Counted from the stretch's first letter, positions 15,813 to 25,687 are shown. The stretch: 29,578 nt of DNA from Saprospiraceae bacterium (GCA_016710585.1 JADJVN010000007.1:1-29578), one strand, 5' to 3'. Program-made: numbers and translations. Notes: generated from the letters alone by a model not told the origin.

Positions 15813-16834
15813 GATAGGGTTTCTGTTTTATTATATTTTTTGTTCATTCGGGTAATAGTGTTAAAAATTTCGACTCTGAATGATTTTGGTGAAAGTATTT
15901 CAAGACCGTCTCCATATGACAGAAGAAGTTGCTTTAATTCGTGGTTAGGGATAACTTCTATTTGAATAATAAGACCTTTGTCATTTGACTCAATCTTCTT
16001 TTGCGAACCGTGCAACGGTTTGGTCAATATGTAGGGAGCAATTTCGTTATCCAGTTGCATCTTTATTTTAATCGGTTTACTATTTGCTTGAAAACTAACT
16101 CCAACAATGTCTTCAAAGTATTCCTTGAAATTTGTGCCAGTATTTTTCTTGAATTTAGTTGAATCAGGTTTAATGTTTTTAATTCTGTCTAATGGCAAAT
16201 TATAGAGTAGTTTGTCTGTATTGTTAAGGCCAAATAGAAACCATCTTTTATTGAATTGTTTCAAATAATAGGGATGGATTTTTAACAATTTAGGATTTGT
16301 GTCTTTGAATGATTGGTATTCAATTACAAGAGTTGTTTCCTTTATAATGCTTTTATAAAGCATTGGTAAATGCTCTAAACCTATGAGAAATTCATTTTGG
16401 TCAAAGCTTATCACTTCAATTGTTTCATCTTGCTGAAATAGCGATTGTAGTTTAGGAACCAATTCGTTAATCCATTCAAACTGAGGAAGCCCTCTGAAAC
16501 GCAATAGAACCATCAATGCAGCATTAATAGCATCTAATTCTTCATCACTTATCTTTTGATTTTTGATGCTGAAGTTATCTTCACTATAGCGATATTTTAC
16601 CTTTTTACCATCTTTAATTCTTTCTAATGGAATTGACCAACCTGCTTCACTTTCCATAAATTTGATGTCATCAAAAAGTTGCCTTCTTTCTATTTTAGAA
16701 CCGGAACCATTGAAGTCTTCCAATGCCTTATTCACTTCATCCAGTAAATCCTCGATAAAATAAATTTTGTACTTGTTGCTAAAGCATTTATCAAGTATCT
16801 GGTATCTTAGATAAGCGTTTTTATTGATACTCAT
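15809..16834 (-). CDS. WYL-domain transcriptional regulator
   Basis: A 341-residue protein. The N-terminus (AYLRYQILDKCFSNKY to IERRQLFDDIKFMES) is the HTH of WYL regulators, with the 'R..i.dDI.fMe' wing. The WYL domain spans about 175-235 (TLVIEYQSF, HPYYLKQFNKRWFLFGLNN, LYNLPLDRI), and a C-terminal WCX-like beta region ends in KSFRVEIFNTITRM. WYL proteins bind nucleic acid or nucleotide ligands and commonly repress or switch defence systems. It is the last gene of the defence block. It overlaps both neighbours by 4 bases: its ATG overlaps the stop of the DUF2357-like gene and its stop overlaps the TauD ATG. Confidence 0.9.
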   Translation of the reverse strand: MSINKNAYLRYQILDKCFSNKYKIYFIEDLLDEVNKALEDFNGSGSKIERRQLFDDIKFMESEAGWSIPLERIKDGKKVKYRYSEDNFSIKNQKISDEELDAINAALMVLLRFRGLPQFEWINELVPKLQSLFQQDETIEVISFDQNEFLIGLEHLPMLYKSIIKETTLVIEYQSFKDTNPKLLKIHPYYLKQFNKRWFLFGLNNTDKLLYNLPLDRIKNIKPDSTKFKKNTGTNFKEYFEDIVGVSFQANSKPIKIKMQLDNEIAPYILTKPLHGSQKKIESNDKGLIIQIEVIPNHELKQLLLSYGDGLEILSPKSFRVEIFNTITRMNKKYNKTETLS

Positions 16835-18669
16835 AATTCCGCTTGGTTAAAGGTTAAAGCATCCATGCCAAATTCATCAATTGCTATTGTATTATATTTT
16901 GAATCATCTATTTTCAGAATTATTTTTTCATTATTTGAACTATCAATCAAACATTGGCAAGATGTACATTTGAGGTAATTTAGTTTTTCAATGTGGAATG
17001 AATGTAGTTTTTCACCACAATTGAAACAGTTCAAATAATCGTCCTTTAGCCGAATCGCATTCAATTCTATTTCCTCAAGCAAATCAGAAATTGCTTTTAA
17101 GATGTTATCCTGGTCAGGTCTGCTTTTGGATTTAAATACTGAGTCGTTCTCAATAGCTTTTTTTACTTCTTCAAATGATAGTTTTGTTTTGGGGAATGAA
17201 TGAAACTTGTAACTATAGCTGATAAAATCTATGAATTGAGTTGGTATATATTTTATATAATCTTTTAGAAGGTGTTTAAATTCATACTCGTTGAAAATAT
17301 TATCTAAATATGCCATCAAAAGGAACTTTCTGACCAAAGTACCTAAGCGTTCAATACTATCAGGATCTAAAGGATTTATTTGAATTAGCTTTGAATTACC
17401 TATTATTGTTTGCTCAGCAAAATACAAGACGAAAGTATTCTTGCTTTTTAGTGATGAGTAAAGATTATCATCAACAATAGGTTCATTGCCAATAATGACA
17501 ATTTTGATTTGGTAATTACCAATCGTAAGTAGAAAAGTTCCTTTGTCTGTTTCTATGAAATTTACTTTGCTTAAAAGCAAATGTTGACCACTTAGATTTT
17601 TATAATTCCCATTAAGTTCGTATTCCAAATTGTTTTTTAAGATATATGTAAATAGACTTTTACCATAAGCTCTAAGTCCTTTAAAAACATCTTGTTCAAA
17701 TTTGATTTTTTCCGAATCGCTTTTTTCTGGCTTCACCTTCTCAAGTTCAATCCATAAAGATTTTATATACCTGTAATGTTTGTGATTTACTAATACATTC
17801 GTATTGCGAAGCGAAATAGATTGTGTGGCTCGTTTGTTTACCAAGTCGAAAAGGTCACTTTTACGAAGTAGCAAAAGCCTTTTATTGATTTGATTCAAAG
17901 TTTCCTCTGTTTCAGTTAATGTTGATCCGTCTTTGCTTTTGCCATGAAAATGGTCATCTTCATAAACAGCACCAATCAAACTCAGATTTCTATTTATCTT
18001 TTTATACCATCCCTTTTGGTCGTTTCTGTTTTTAAGTAGTTTTTCATATTCAGATAGAAAAGATTTGATATCCTGGATTTCCTTCATCCTTGAATTAAGA
18101 TAAACCAAGCATCTTTCAAGAAAAGCAACCGTCAGTTGATTTTCATAAATATCAAAATTCAACTCCAATTCTTCATTAAGAATTCTGCTTGGTTTAAAAC
18201 TTACAATGCTTTTATGAATCCAATCTTCTGTATGTGACGCCAGGTATTGATAACTTTTAGAAGGTATCCTCTTTGCTCTGGATACATTCACTTTCTCTAT
18301 CTCTCTTTCAAGCAAATAATGCGGCACTCTGAATATTTCTTCGAGGTGAAAAACCTTTTCATAAAGTTGTTTTTCAAACTCATTTAATCCTAATTTATTT
18401 TTGATTCTTCGGATTAATGGTATTACATTAAAATTATCATTTCCTGCTTTGTCTATGTCAATTGAAATATCAATGAATATTTCCTGTATGCTTTTATTTT
18501 TCGCTAAAAGTAATTCCTGGCTGATTGCTTTATTTGTTTGAAAGTTTGAATAAGTAATATCCTTAAAACCTCCGTCATTATCCATAATACAATATCTACC
18601 AAAATCAATTTGATTTGGCAGGTCTTTTTCCAAGACAATTTTATCTATATATCTGTCATATAGATTCAT
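16831..18669 (-). CDS. DUF2357/McrC-like partner protein with C-terminal zinc ribbon
   Basis: A 612-residue protein that follows the AAA+ ATPase with a 1-base overlap (TAATG). Residues 175-186 (YENQLTVAFLER) and the helical stretch after them match the 'ENrf..ffLe' pattern of DUF2357, a domain found in McrC-like partners of McrB ATPases. In many such proteins a PD-(D/E)xK nuclease follows; I cannot see its D...ExK motif here. Instead the C-terminus has a zinc ribbon CFNC (548-551) and CTSC (568-571). It may be a nuclease-less adaptor or carry a divergent nuclease around 380-450. Assignment to DUF2357 is moderate and rests on one motif plus gene order. Confidence 0.6.
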   Translation of the reverse strand: MNLYDRYIDKIVLEKDLPNQIDFGRYCIMDNDGGFKDITYSNFQTNKAISQELLLAKNKSIQEIFIDISIDIDKAGNDNFNVIPLIRRIKNKLGLNEFEKQLYEKVFHLEEIFRVPHYLLEREIEKVNVSRAKRIPSKSYQYLASHTEDWIHKSIVSFKPSRILNEELELNFDIYENQLTVAFLERCLVYLNSRMKEIQDIKSFLSEYEKLLKNRNDQKGWYKKINRNLSLIGAVYEDDHFHGKSKDGSTLTETEETLNQINKRLLLLRKSDLFDLVNKRATQSISLRNTNVLVNHKHYRYIKSLWIELEKVKPEKSDSEKIKFEQDVFKGLRAYGKSLFTYILKNNLEYELNGNYKNLSGQHLLLSKVNFIETDKGTFLLTIGNYQIKIVIIGNEPIVDDNLYSSLKSKNTFVLYFAEQTIIGNSKLIQINPLDPDSIERLGTLVRKFLLMAYLDNIFNEYEFKHLLKDYIKYIPTQFIDFISYSYKFHSFPKTKLSFEEVKKAIENDSVFKSKSRPDQDNILKAISDLLEEIELNAIRLKDDYLNCFNCGEKLHSFHIEKLNYLKCTSCQCLIDSSNNEKIILKIDDSKYNTIAIDEFGMDALTFNQAEL

Positions 18670-20999
18670 TACTTCTTACTTATTTCTGTTGTTAATAACT
18701 CAATTGCAAAACTTGGCTGAAGCTTAAATGAAGTATTAAATAGTTTTACATAATCATCCTTGAATTTTGTCATGTTTGCTTTATCTAAATCGTATCTATT
18801 TTTCAAGGACCTAAAAAGACGGCTTGATATTAAATGGTCAATTGCTTTTGCAACATCTTTTTCTTTTTCCTTACCTGATTCAACAAAAACGCTAATAAAC
18901 TTCTCTGCCTGAAATTCAAGACGATTTCCAATCCCGATTCCTTTATCCATTAAGAGCAATTTCATATCATCTGAATTTATGAAAGTATGGAACTTATTGA
19001 ATGAGTCTTTCTGCTTTTGCTCAGCCTCTTCGAATTTTGTGTTCAGCCAACTGTATTTTACATTGAAGCTACCATCAGTTGTTTTAAAGTCTTTTTTATC
19101 TGGATGGTTCTTTGGCATTTCCATCAAATTGGAACGGTCATAGGTTTTAGGTGCAAACTCTAAAGTAGTTTCATCATGATTTGCAGTTCCAATAAATCTT
19201 ACATTTTCCGGAATCTTGAGTTTACCTCCTTTAATTAGTGCCGGTAAAACTTCATTAGGCGTGTTTGTAAGACCAATATAACGTTCAGATGGAGATTGTT
19301 CTAACAGTGATAGGAAATCAGCAAAATAGTGCTCAGGTCTTGAAAGATTCATTTCATCGAGGATGATCAAGAATAAGGTGTCAGAATATTTTGGCTGATT
19401 AGCTGTGTATAGAGCTTTAAAGAAATCGGTCTCTTTGTATTTGTGCTCAAAAGAATTGTAATAGCCCATCAAGTCCATGTTGTCTCTCCAACCTGATTGA
19501 ACAGCACATATCCTGTAGGGAGCTTTATTTTGGTTGTCATCATCTACACCCACATAATATCCGTCAGAAACCAAAGCCTTCGCAAACTCTCTTGGCAAGC
19601 TTGTTTTTCCTGTTCCGCTTATTCCTTGCAAAATACTAATTGGTGACATGTGCAAACCCGCAAGAAATATTCTGATTGTTTCTAGTGAATAATAAAATGG
19701 TTTATCCGACTTGAATGCCATCCATTGCTGAACATAGCTGGATAGGTCAACCAAATTAGCAGGAGCATCCTTTTTGTTTTGAAGATGATTAAAACCAAGG
19801 TTTCTGGCATCAGAATCGCAATTTTTGGCAAATTCAAAGGCATCCGCCTTTTTAGTCGATTCGCCTTTAAGTTGATCAATGGTTACTGATAAGTCGTCAA
19901 TGGTCTTTTTCAATGAAGCTTCCCGAACTTTTGCACTTTCTATTTGATTCTTGTAAGCGTTAATTTCTATAACATAAGAATCCATATTGCTTAAAATACG
20001 TTTGAGTTCAAGTAATTCCCCTTCATTAATCTTTGATTGATACTCTGTTACTTTTGCCTGAAGCTCCTCAATTTTTGCTTGTTTAGTATCTAATTCAAAT
20101 TGTTCTGGTCTTTCATTTATTTCCTTTTTCAGATTTTCCAATTCTTTAGTCAGAAAAGAATGTTGCATTAAAATTTCTTGTGGCTCTGTTGATTCAAAGG
20201 CATTTTGCAAGTCTTCAAAAAGCTGTTTTAAATTCGCATTCTCCTGCTCAATTGTATTTGCTTTACGCTGTAATCTTTCTAGTTCTGCGGTTTTTATTGT
20301 TAACTGCTCAGAATACTTGGTTTCAAACTCATCCTGCAAATCATCTTTGAAAATTTGTTTTTCAACTTCAAACTTTTTCTTTTCTCTTTTAAGTTCTGCC
20401 TGTTGCTTTTCAAAATCAGCATTAAGACTGATATGTTCTGAAAAATCCTCAATATTTTTCTTATGAAACGCAGACAGTTCCTTTAATAAATTTTCAGTAT
20501 CAGTAAACACCTTTTGTTCGGTGTCTTTAATTGTATCAAGAAGCCTTCTAATAACAGCAGTGTATTCGCCATTGTCAAGAGCAAATTCCCTTTCTGTAAG
20601 CTCTTTGTCCTTTTTGTTATAGTCTTCTAGCTTCTTCTTTAAATCTGCTTTTATACCATCGGCTTCCTTTTTTGATGATTCTAACTCTTCTTTTAACTTA
20701 CTTGTCTTATCTTTTTCATCCTTAGTTGACACCAATAGAGATTCGAGGCGTTTATTGATATCTTTTACAAAGTTCCAATATTTTGACAAGTCATCCTTTG
20801 TTTCAGATTCTTTCAATTTAGACTCAGATTCAGGAGTTAATTGTTCAACTGGATCTACAGATTGAAGTTCCTCTTGCTTAAACTCAATCTCAATTTTCTG
20901 CTCATCTGTAAGCATTGGTTTTACAGGTGCTGTAGGAGTTTGTTTAGCTGGTTGGTTATTTTGCGGAATATTCTTATTCCTATTTTTATTCTTTCCCAT
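18669..20999 (-). CDS. McrB-like AAA+ ATPase with long N-terminal coiled coil
   Basis: A 776-residue protein in three parts. Residues 1-70 are basic then low-complexity (N/Q/P/K). Residues 75-390 are an E/K/L-rich coiled coil. Residues 440-776 form the AAA+ domain: Walker A GISGTGKTS (459-467), Walker B LIILDEMNLSR (544-554) and sensor-1 segment RFIGTANHDETT (601-612) with an arginine finger candidate R622. The DEMNLSR and GTANHDET motifs are those of McrB/MoxR-type ATPases rather than helicases. McrB uses nucleotide hydrolysis to move DNA for the McrC nuclease; the next gene encodes an McrC-like partner. The coiled coil replaces the usual McrB DNA-recognition domain. It starts one base after the wHTH/HEPN-like gene. 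Confidence 0.88.
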   Translation of the reverse strand: MGKNKNRNKNIPQNNQPAKQTPTAPVKPMLTDEQKIEIEFKQEELQSVDPVEQLTPESESKLKESETKDDLSKYWNFVKDINKRLESLLVSTKDEKDKTSKLKEELESSKKEADGIKADLKKKLEDYNKKDKELTEREFALDNGEYTAVIRRLLDTIKDTEQKVFTDTENLLKELSAFHKKNIEDFSEHISLNADFEKQQAELKREKKKFEVEKQIFKDDLQDEFETKYSEQLTIKTAELERLQRKANTIEQENANLKQLFEDLQNAFESTEPQEILMQHSFLTKELENLKKEINERPEQFELDTKQAKIEELQAKVTEYQSKINEGELLELKRILSNMDSYVIEINAYKNQIESAKVREASLKKTIDDLSVTIDQLKGESTKKADAFEFAKNCDSDARNLGFNHLQNKKDAPANLVDLSSYVQQWMAFKSDKPFYYSLETIRIFLAGLHMSPISILQGISGTGKTSLPREFAKALVSDGYYVGVDDDNQNKAPYRICAVQSGWRDNMDLMGYYNSFEHKYKETDFFKALYTANQPKYSDTLFLIILDEMNLSRPEHYFADFLSLLEQSPSERYIGLTNTPNEVLPALIKGGKLKIPENVRFIGTANHDETTLEFAPKTYDRSNLMEMPKNHPDKKDFKTTDGSFNVKYSWLNTKFEEAEQKQKDSFNKFHTFINSDDMKLLLMDKGIGIGNRLEFQAEKFISVFVESGKEKEKDVAKAIDHLISSRLFRSLKNRYDLDKANMTKFKDDYVKLFNTSFKLQPSFAIELLTTEISKK

Positions 21000-21000
21000 A

Positions 21001-22542
21001 TCAATTGAATTTAATGCAGTCGTTTATAAATGATTTTATGAAGCCATAATATTTTTCTACTTCTTCTTTAGAAAGGGGCTTCAAGGCCTTTTCGTTTGAA
21101 GTTTGTCCGTGGCCTTTTTCATTTCTAAGTTGAGCCACTTCAATAAAAAGTTCAATTCTATCATTCAGGATTTTAAATAGAACAGATTTGTTATCGAAAT
21201 TGTAAGTAAGAACGAATGACACTAAATAGGATAACAGGGAATTGCCTTTAGCCAAATTGCCTCTACTTGCGTTTAATAACGACTGAGGCACTTGAGTGTT
21301 ATTTGAAAACAATCTCTGGCGGTAAATCCCAATAAGACTATTCCTCTTTTTGGAAGAATCAATATCTAATTCCGCATAAACGATTTCATAAAATGAAGCT
21401 CTTTTCTCTTTGTCTTGCTTTAAGATATTTTCTAAAGCATTTTGTAGATTTAGAGAGAAGGAAACACTACCATCCAAGTCATTGAAATTATTGTTTTCAA
21501 TAAGAATTAAGTTCTTTATAATTGTCTCAAGATACAATTGCAAATTTTTATCTAGGCTATTGAAACCTATTGAAAAATCGGATAGCAACTTTTCTTCTAT
21601 GAGCTTGTTTAACTGTTCCTGGTAATCTGCAAGTATTTTACCACCTAATGTTTTTGCATCAGCGAATCTGTTATGGATACTTTCTAATAAATGTTTGTTT
21701 ACCGGATTATTGATATAAAACTTTAGTGCAACGTTATCGCCAAAACCAAACGGGTCAAGCATTCTCCAATCAGGCTCATAGGTATCATCTTCATGCTGGT
21801 GTAAATACACATAAGAGCAAGCCCAAATAACTTCAGGTTGGTCATTTAAAAATCGAACGCTTAGCTGATTAGATAACTTCTCATTTTTAGCTTCATCTTC
21901 TTCCTGATTAATTCCTTTTCTGTTACTATTTTGAATAAGTTGTAATACTTCCCTTTCTGAAGGACGATTATAGTTAGATTTAGTTTTAAGGGCTTCATCT
22001 AAGAAAAAAGGAAGGTCTGTGAAATCCTCACCATCACCTTTTGTGCCGGTTACAATTTTTGGATGCTGCCCCTTTGAATCTTCTATTAAATCTGCTGGGA
22101 CAACTTGACTAATGTAGTACGGGTAAAGCTTATCTTGGTTTACATATTTGAATACATAACCAATTTTCTTCTTGCCAGAATTAATCACCAGACCGTCAAC
22201 TTCCATTAACTTTTCTTTTCCTTTCACGCTTAATGAACCATGTTCATTAATAAGTTGCTTTGCTTGCAGTTCTCCTGTTACAATCCCGATTAGCTTTGAA
22301 TCCAGCCCTGTATATTCAGCAATAGCTTCATCTTTAATACCTGGTCTAGCCTTAAATTTCAGAACAATCTTTTGGAAGAAATTTAAACCGTGTTCAAACT
22401 CATTCGTCTCAATCCGATACATATAAAACGGAATACATACCATCATAGACTTTCTTGAAGGCCTACGTTTAATATGAAAATATATGTTATTGTATTCTAT
22501 TGCCATATTCATTATCAATTGAGAGATTTGTATAAAATTCAA
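21001..22542 (-). CDS. wHTH protein with C-terminal HEPN-like RNxxxH motif, unknown function
   Basis: A 513-residue protein. Residues 54-112 (FFQKIVLKFKARPGIKDEAI to SLSVKGKEKL) look like a winged helix. The middle is helical without a recognised domain. Near the C-terminus LFIEVAQLRNEKGHGQ (R473, H478) matches the R-x4-H motif of HEPN RNases and HEPN-like folds, with helices on both sides. The start is uncertain: ATG 22542 overlaps the helicase by 56 bases. Met-13 (22506) and Met-33 (22446, MMVCIPFYMYRIE, preceded by a purine run) are alternatives, and the last may be the true one. It lies between helicase and AAA+ genes, so a sensor or RNase-effector role is possible but is inference. Confidence 0.7.
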   Translation of the reverse strand: MNFIQISQLIMNMAIEYNNIYFHIKRRPSRKSMMVCIPFYMYRIETNEFEHGLNFFQKIVLKFKARPGIKDEAIAEYTGLDSKLIGIVTGELQAKQLINEHGSLSVKGKEKLMEVDGLVINSGKKKIGYVFKYVNQDKLYPYYISQVVPADLIEDSKGQHPKIVTGTKGDGEDFTDLPFFLDEALKTKSNYNRPSEREVLQLIQNSNRKGINQEEDEAKNEKLSNQLSVRFLNDQPEVIWACSYVYLHQHEDDTYEPDWRMLDPFGFGDNVALKFYINNPVNKHLLESIHNRFADAKTLGGKILADYQEQLNKLIEEKLLSDFSIGFNSLDKNLQLYLETIIKNLILIENNNFNDLDGSVSFSLNLQNALENILKQDKEKRASFYEIVYAELDIDSSKKRNSLIGIYRQRLFSNNTQVPQSLLNASRGNLAKGNSLLSYLVSFVLTYNFDNKSVLFKILNDRIELFIEVAQLRNEKGHGQTSNEKALKPLSKEEVEKYYGFIKSFINDCIKFN

Positions 22543-25500
22543 AAAGACCTTCTACATAGGTTTTAGCAAAGTCATCAGCGAACATCTCTCCATCGCCCAC
22601 AACAATGAGCAACTTTTGAGCACGGGAAAAGGCTACATTAAGCCTGTTTTCTAAGGTTAAAAAGCCAAATACTTTTTTGAAATTATCATGGTTGCGATTA
22701 ATAGCATTGGAACGGACTGTACTTAGAATAACGATGTCAAATTCTTTCCCTTGAAATGAATCGACAGAGCCAATTCTCAGTTTTTCACGACCGTCAGCAG
22801 TTTCACGGTATTGTAAGGCAATTTCATAATTACCATCAGACTTTAGCTCAGCATATCCCTTCTTACTGGCTTCTTTAAATAATTCATTAACCTGCTTTGC
22901 ATAGAAAGTGATGATACCGATACTTAAATTTTCGAAATTTGGGTCTGTTTTTAATTCATCTAATATTTTAACTATTCGCTGGGCTTCGGCATTTCGTGAT
23001 TTACTTTTACCGCTTTCTTCCATGCCTTTATTTTTTCTAAGGTCACAGAATACAGCAACTTTATCTTTTGCCCAGGGCAACTCTAATTTGTGTTTTTTAA
23101 GTTCTGCTTGATTTGGAATACCTGCTTTCAGTTCGTTTTTGTAATAAACCCTACTGATGAAATCGCCAATAAAAGGGTGCATACGAAACTGCTCGGTAAG
23201 TGTAATTGTCCTTCTCGGATTAGCAGTATGTAGATTCTTGAAAATAACACCAAACAATGATTCTTCTAATTTTTTTCTAGTCTCAGCCGCTATAAACTTA
23301 TCTGACAGTTTTGTTGATGTTTCATCTGCGATATCATCCTCTAATAGATGCGGCAATTGATTCTGGTCGCCAACCATAATGATTCTTTCTGTGGCTTTAG
23401 CCATTGGAATAAGAAGATCCAATGGATTTGAACGGGCTGCTTCTTCAAGTATAACATTATCAATACTTGAATATGTACTCATTTCACGCCCACCTGCAAC
23501 TTGATTGGTTGCCGCAAGGCTTTCTCCATAATCTTTAATAGTATTCCTAATATACTCAGCATTCCCATCAAGTTCATCTCTTAATACTTCAAGGTTTGCG
23601 GTAAAAAAAGTATCCTCATCTTCGTATGAAGATTCTTCTTTCTGCTTAAAGAATATTATCGCATTTTCAAGCCAACTTAATATTGAAATATTGTTACCTG
23701 AAACAATGGTATTTGCAGATGAATTAATTCTTTCCAAATAGCCTTCCTGAATTTCGCTTAGACGTTTAAGTATTGCCGTATCAGGATTGTCAACTGGGCA
23801 AGCTTCTAAAAATGATTTTTCTTCTTCCGTAAAGGGAATGTCGGATTTTAACAAGTGCTGAATTTTATAAAACCCATCGTCATTGTATGATTCAAATTCT
23901 GCCCGAATCCCTTTTACAAGTTTTATATTCTTAAAATTCGTGGATTCATTAAAGCTCCGGTCGCCATTAATTTCTTTCCAATCATTCCAAAGTTGATCGC
24001 TTATATCTATAGTGGCAATTATAGTTTCAATAGCTTGTTTTAATTTCTGATCATTCCTTTCAGAAATATAAATTGATTTAATGTCAGTTAACTTTTTAGA
24101 AATTCTGTGATTTGTGCCTTTGATTTTAAGCCTTTGAAGAGATGTGTCAATTTGCAATTTCATTTCCTCTATAAGTTTATCCTCAGCTCTAATATTGCCT
24201 AGTGTCTCTTTCCCAATTTTTATTGTTGGTAAACCTAAGGTGTAAATTTTTGAAGCAATGTGTTCAACAGTATCATTTTGGAAGGCAGAAACTAAAATAA
24301 GCTTGCCATTGTAATTCTTTCTGCTCTTTTCGGCAATTTCAATAAGTCTATCGCAAATGGCGGCAACCACTGTAGATTTACCTGTTCCTGGAGGACCCTG
24401 AACTATTGCAATATCAGGGGTATTAATAGCAATCTCAACAGCTTCTTTCTGATTTGCCGTTAAATCATCTATACCAAATTTGTCTTTTAAAAACTTTCTG
24501 GTTCTTTCTGTTAAGGCTTTTTCGTTCCTCTTTTTTGCTAACATAGCATCCGAAGCACCCTCTATAGCAAAAAGCAGATTTCTGGTAATAAATTTCCTAT
24601 CCTCTCTAAGACTCTTTAAAGCCCTTTCTCTTCTTTTGTTTACAATCTCATCGCCTATTAGAGAGATAAGGAATTTACCTGTTTCAGGAATAGAACTTAG
24701 TTCATCATATAGTTCAAAAGAAAAATCATTACTTATTGATTTCATTAAGAACCGCTTATTTTCTGCCTGCTTTACTTCACCTTCCTTTTCTATTGTAAGT
24801 TCTAGTGAAGTGTTTAATAAATCATCCTTACTTTCGTTAATTGCTAATTTCAGTTCTTCTGTCAAATTTCCAATTCGAACTTTCGTAATACCATCTGGCA
24901 GAAATCTAATTCGGGTGAAGCTTAATTCACCAACCTTTTCTTTGAGTTGGTTTGCCCTTTCTAATTCAATTGCAGAATAGGTTTGCCATAGTGCAATAAG
25001 TGTATTGCCTTTAGCTTCTTCTGCTTTAATAGTTTCGTAAGCTTCTTTTGCTTTTGATGCCTCTACAAATTTGATTGACGGGTATTCAGCTACATTCAGG
25101 ATTGAAAAGTCTGCGTATTTTTTGGCAAATGGCTTATTGGTTATTTTCTGAACAATCCATTTATTCTCTTTCACCAAAATATCAACTCGTTTGCGAAGAC
25201 CGTGTATTGTGAAGCTTAAATCTGTATTGCCGGGATAGGTTTGAACAAAAATAAAATCAGATCTTTCGGATTGGAATACAAAATCATTATTAAGATTTTC
25301 AGATAACTTCTCAATCTTAACATTCTTATTTGCCAAGATTATATTGTCGCCAAAACCAATTTCAAGAGATTCGTTGAAAGTTTGGCTAGTGCCACAGGGA
25401 AGATATTTTATCTCAATGCTTTCATCTTTTACATTAGTAATCCAGAATAAGCTTTGAGCAATGGATGCTTTGTCAGTTTCATTGTCGCCAATAGCATTAC

Positions 25501-25687
25501 TTGTGAATGATACACGCAGTGGGGCTGTGTTAAGGCTGAATAAAATTTGGTTGGATTCAATTTGTTCAGCTTTCAAGAGAATTGGCTTTTTCTCCCAATT
25601 TATAGCACCATTGAGGATTTTTCCATTAATGGTGTTTTGAAGTGTTTCTTCAGGAAAATTATTCAGTATGTCTTTTAAATCCGCCAT
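22487..25687 (-). CDS. SF1 helicase, Upf1/Dna2-like
   Basis: A 1066-residue protein with the SF1 set: Q-like TANQKEAVEIA (410-420), Walker A GPPGTGKS (431-438), Ia LILVSAFQNDTVEHIA, II VILEEAARSNP (745-755), III GDQNQLPHL (773-781), IV EQFRMHPFI (832-840), V SVDSFQGKEFD (974-984) and VI NVAFSRAQ (1017-1024). The order and the motifs VDSFQGKE and NRLNVAFSRA place it in the Upf1/Dna2 group. Motif II reads EEAA, not DEAA. Residues 1-350 have no recognisable domain, and an insertion of about 240 residues separates motifs Ia and II. It probably translocates on or unwinds nucleic acid in the TerY-P system. It begins one base after the kinase stop. Confidence 0.92.
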   Translation of the reverse strand: MADLKDILNNFPEETLQNTINGKILNGAINWEKKPILLKAEQIESNQILFSLNTAPLRVSFTSNAIGDNETDKASIAQSLFWITNVKDESIEIKYLPCGTSQTFNESLEIGFGDNIILANKNVKIEKLSENLNNDFVFQSERSDFIFVQTYPGNTDLSFTIHGLRKRVDILVKENKWIVQKITNKPFAKKYADFSILNVAEYPSIKFVEASKAKEAYETIKAEEAKGNTLIALWQTYSAIELERANQLKEKVGELSFTRIRFLPDGITKVRIGNLTEELKLAINESKDDLLNTSLELTIEKEGEVKQAENKRFLMKSISNDFSFELYDELSSIPETGKFLISLIGDEIVNKRRERALKSLREDRKFITRNLLFAIEGASDAMLAKKRNEKALTERTRKFLKDKFGIDDLTANQKEAVEIAINTPDIAIVQGPPGTGKSTVVAAICDRLIEIAEKSRKNYNGKLILVSAFQNDTVEHIASKIYTLGLPTIKIGKETLGNIRAEDKLIEEMKLQIDTSLQRLKIKGTNHRISKKLTDIKSIYISERNDQKLKQAIETIIATIDISDQLWNDWKEINGDRSFNESTNFKNIKLVKGIRAEFESYNDDGFYKIQHLLKSDIPFTEEEKSFLEACPVDNPDTAILKRLSEIQEGYLERINSSANTIVSGNNISILSWLENAIIFFKQKEESSYEDEDTFFTANLEVLRDELDGNAEYIRNTIKDYGESLAATNQVAGGREMSTYSSIDNVILEEAARSNPLDLLIPMAKATERIIMVGDQNQLPHLLEDDIADETSTKLSDKFIAAETRKKLEESLFGVIFKNLHTANPRRTITLTEQFRMHPFIGDFISRVYYKNELKAGIPNQAELKKHKLELPWAKDKVAVFCDLRKNKGMEESGKSKSRNAEAQRIVKILDELKTDPNFENLSIGIITFYAKQVNELFKEASKKGYAELKSDGNYEIALQYRETADGREKLRIGSVDSFQGKEFDIVILSTVRSNAINRNHDNFKKVFGFLTLENRLNVAFSRAQKLLIVVGDGEMFADDFAKTYVEGLFEFYTNLSIDNEYGNRIQ

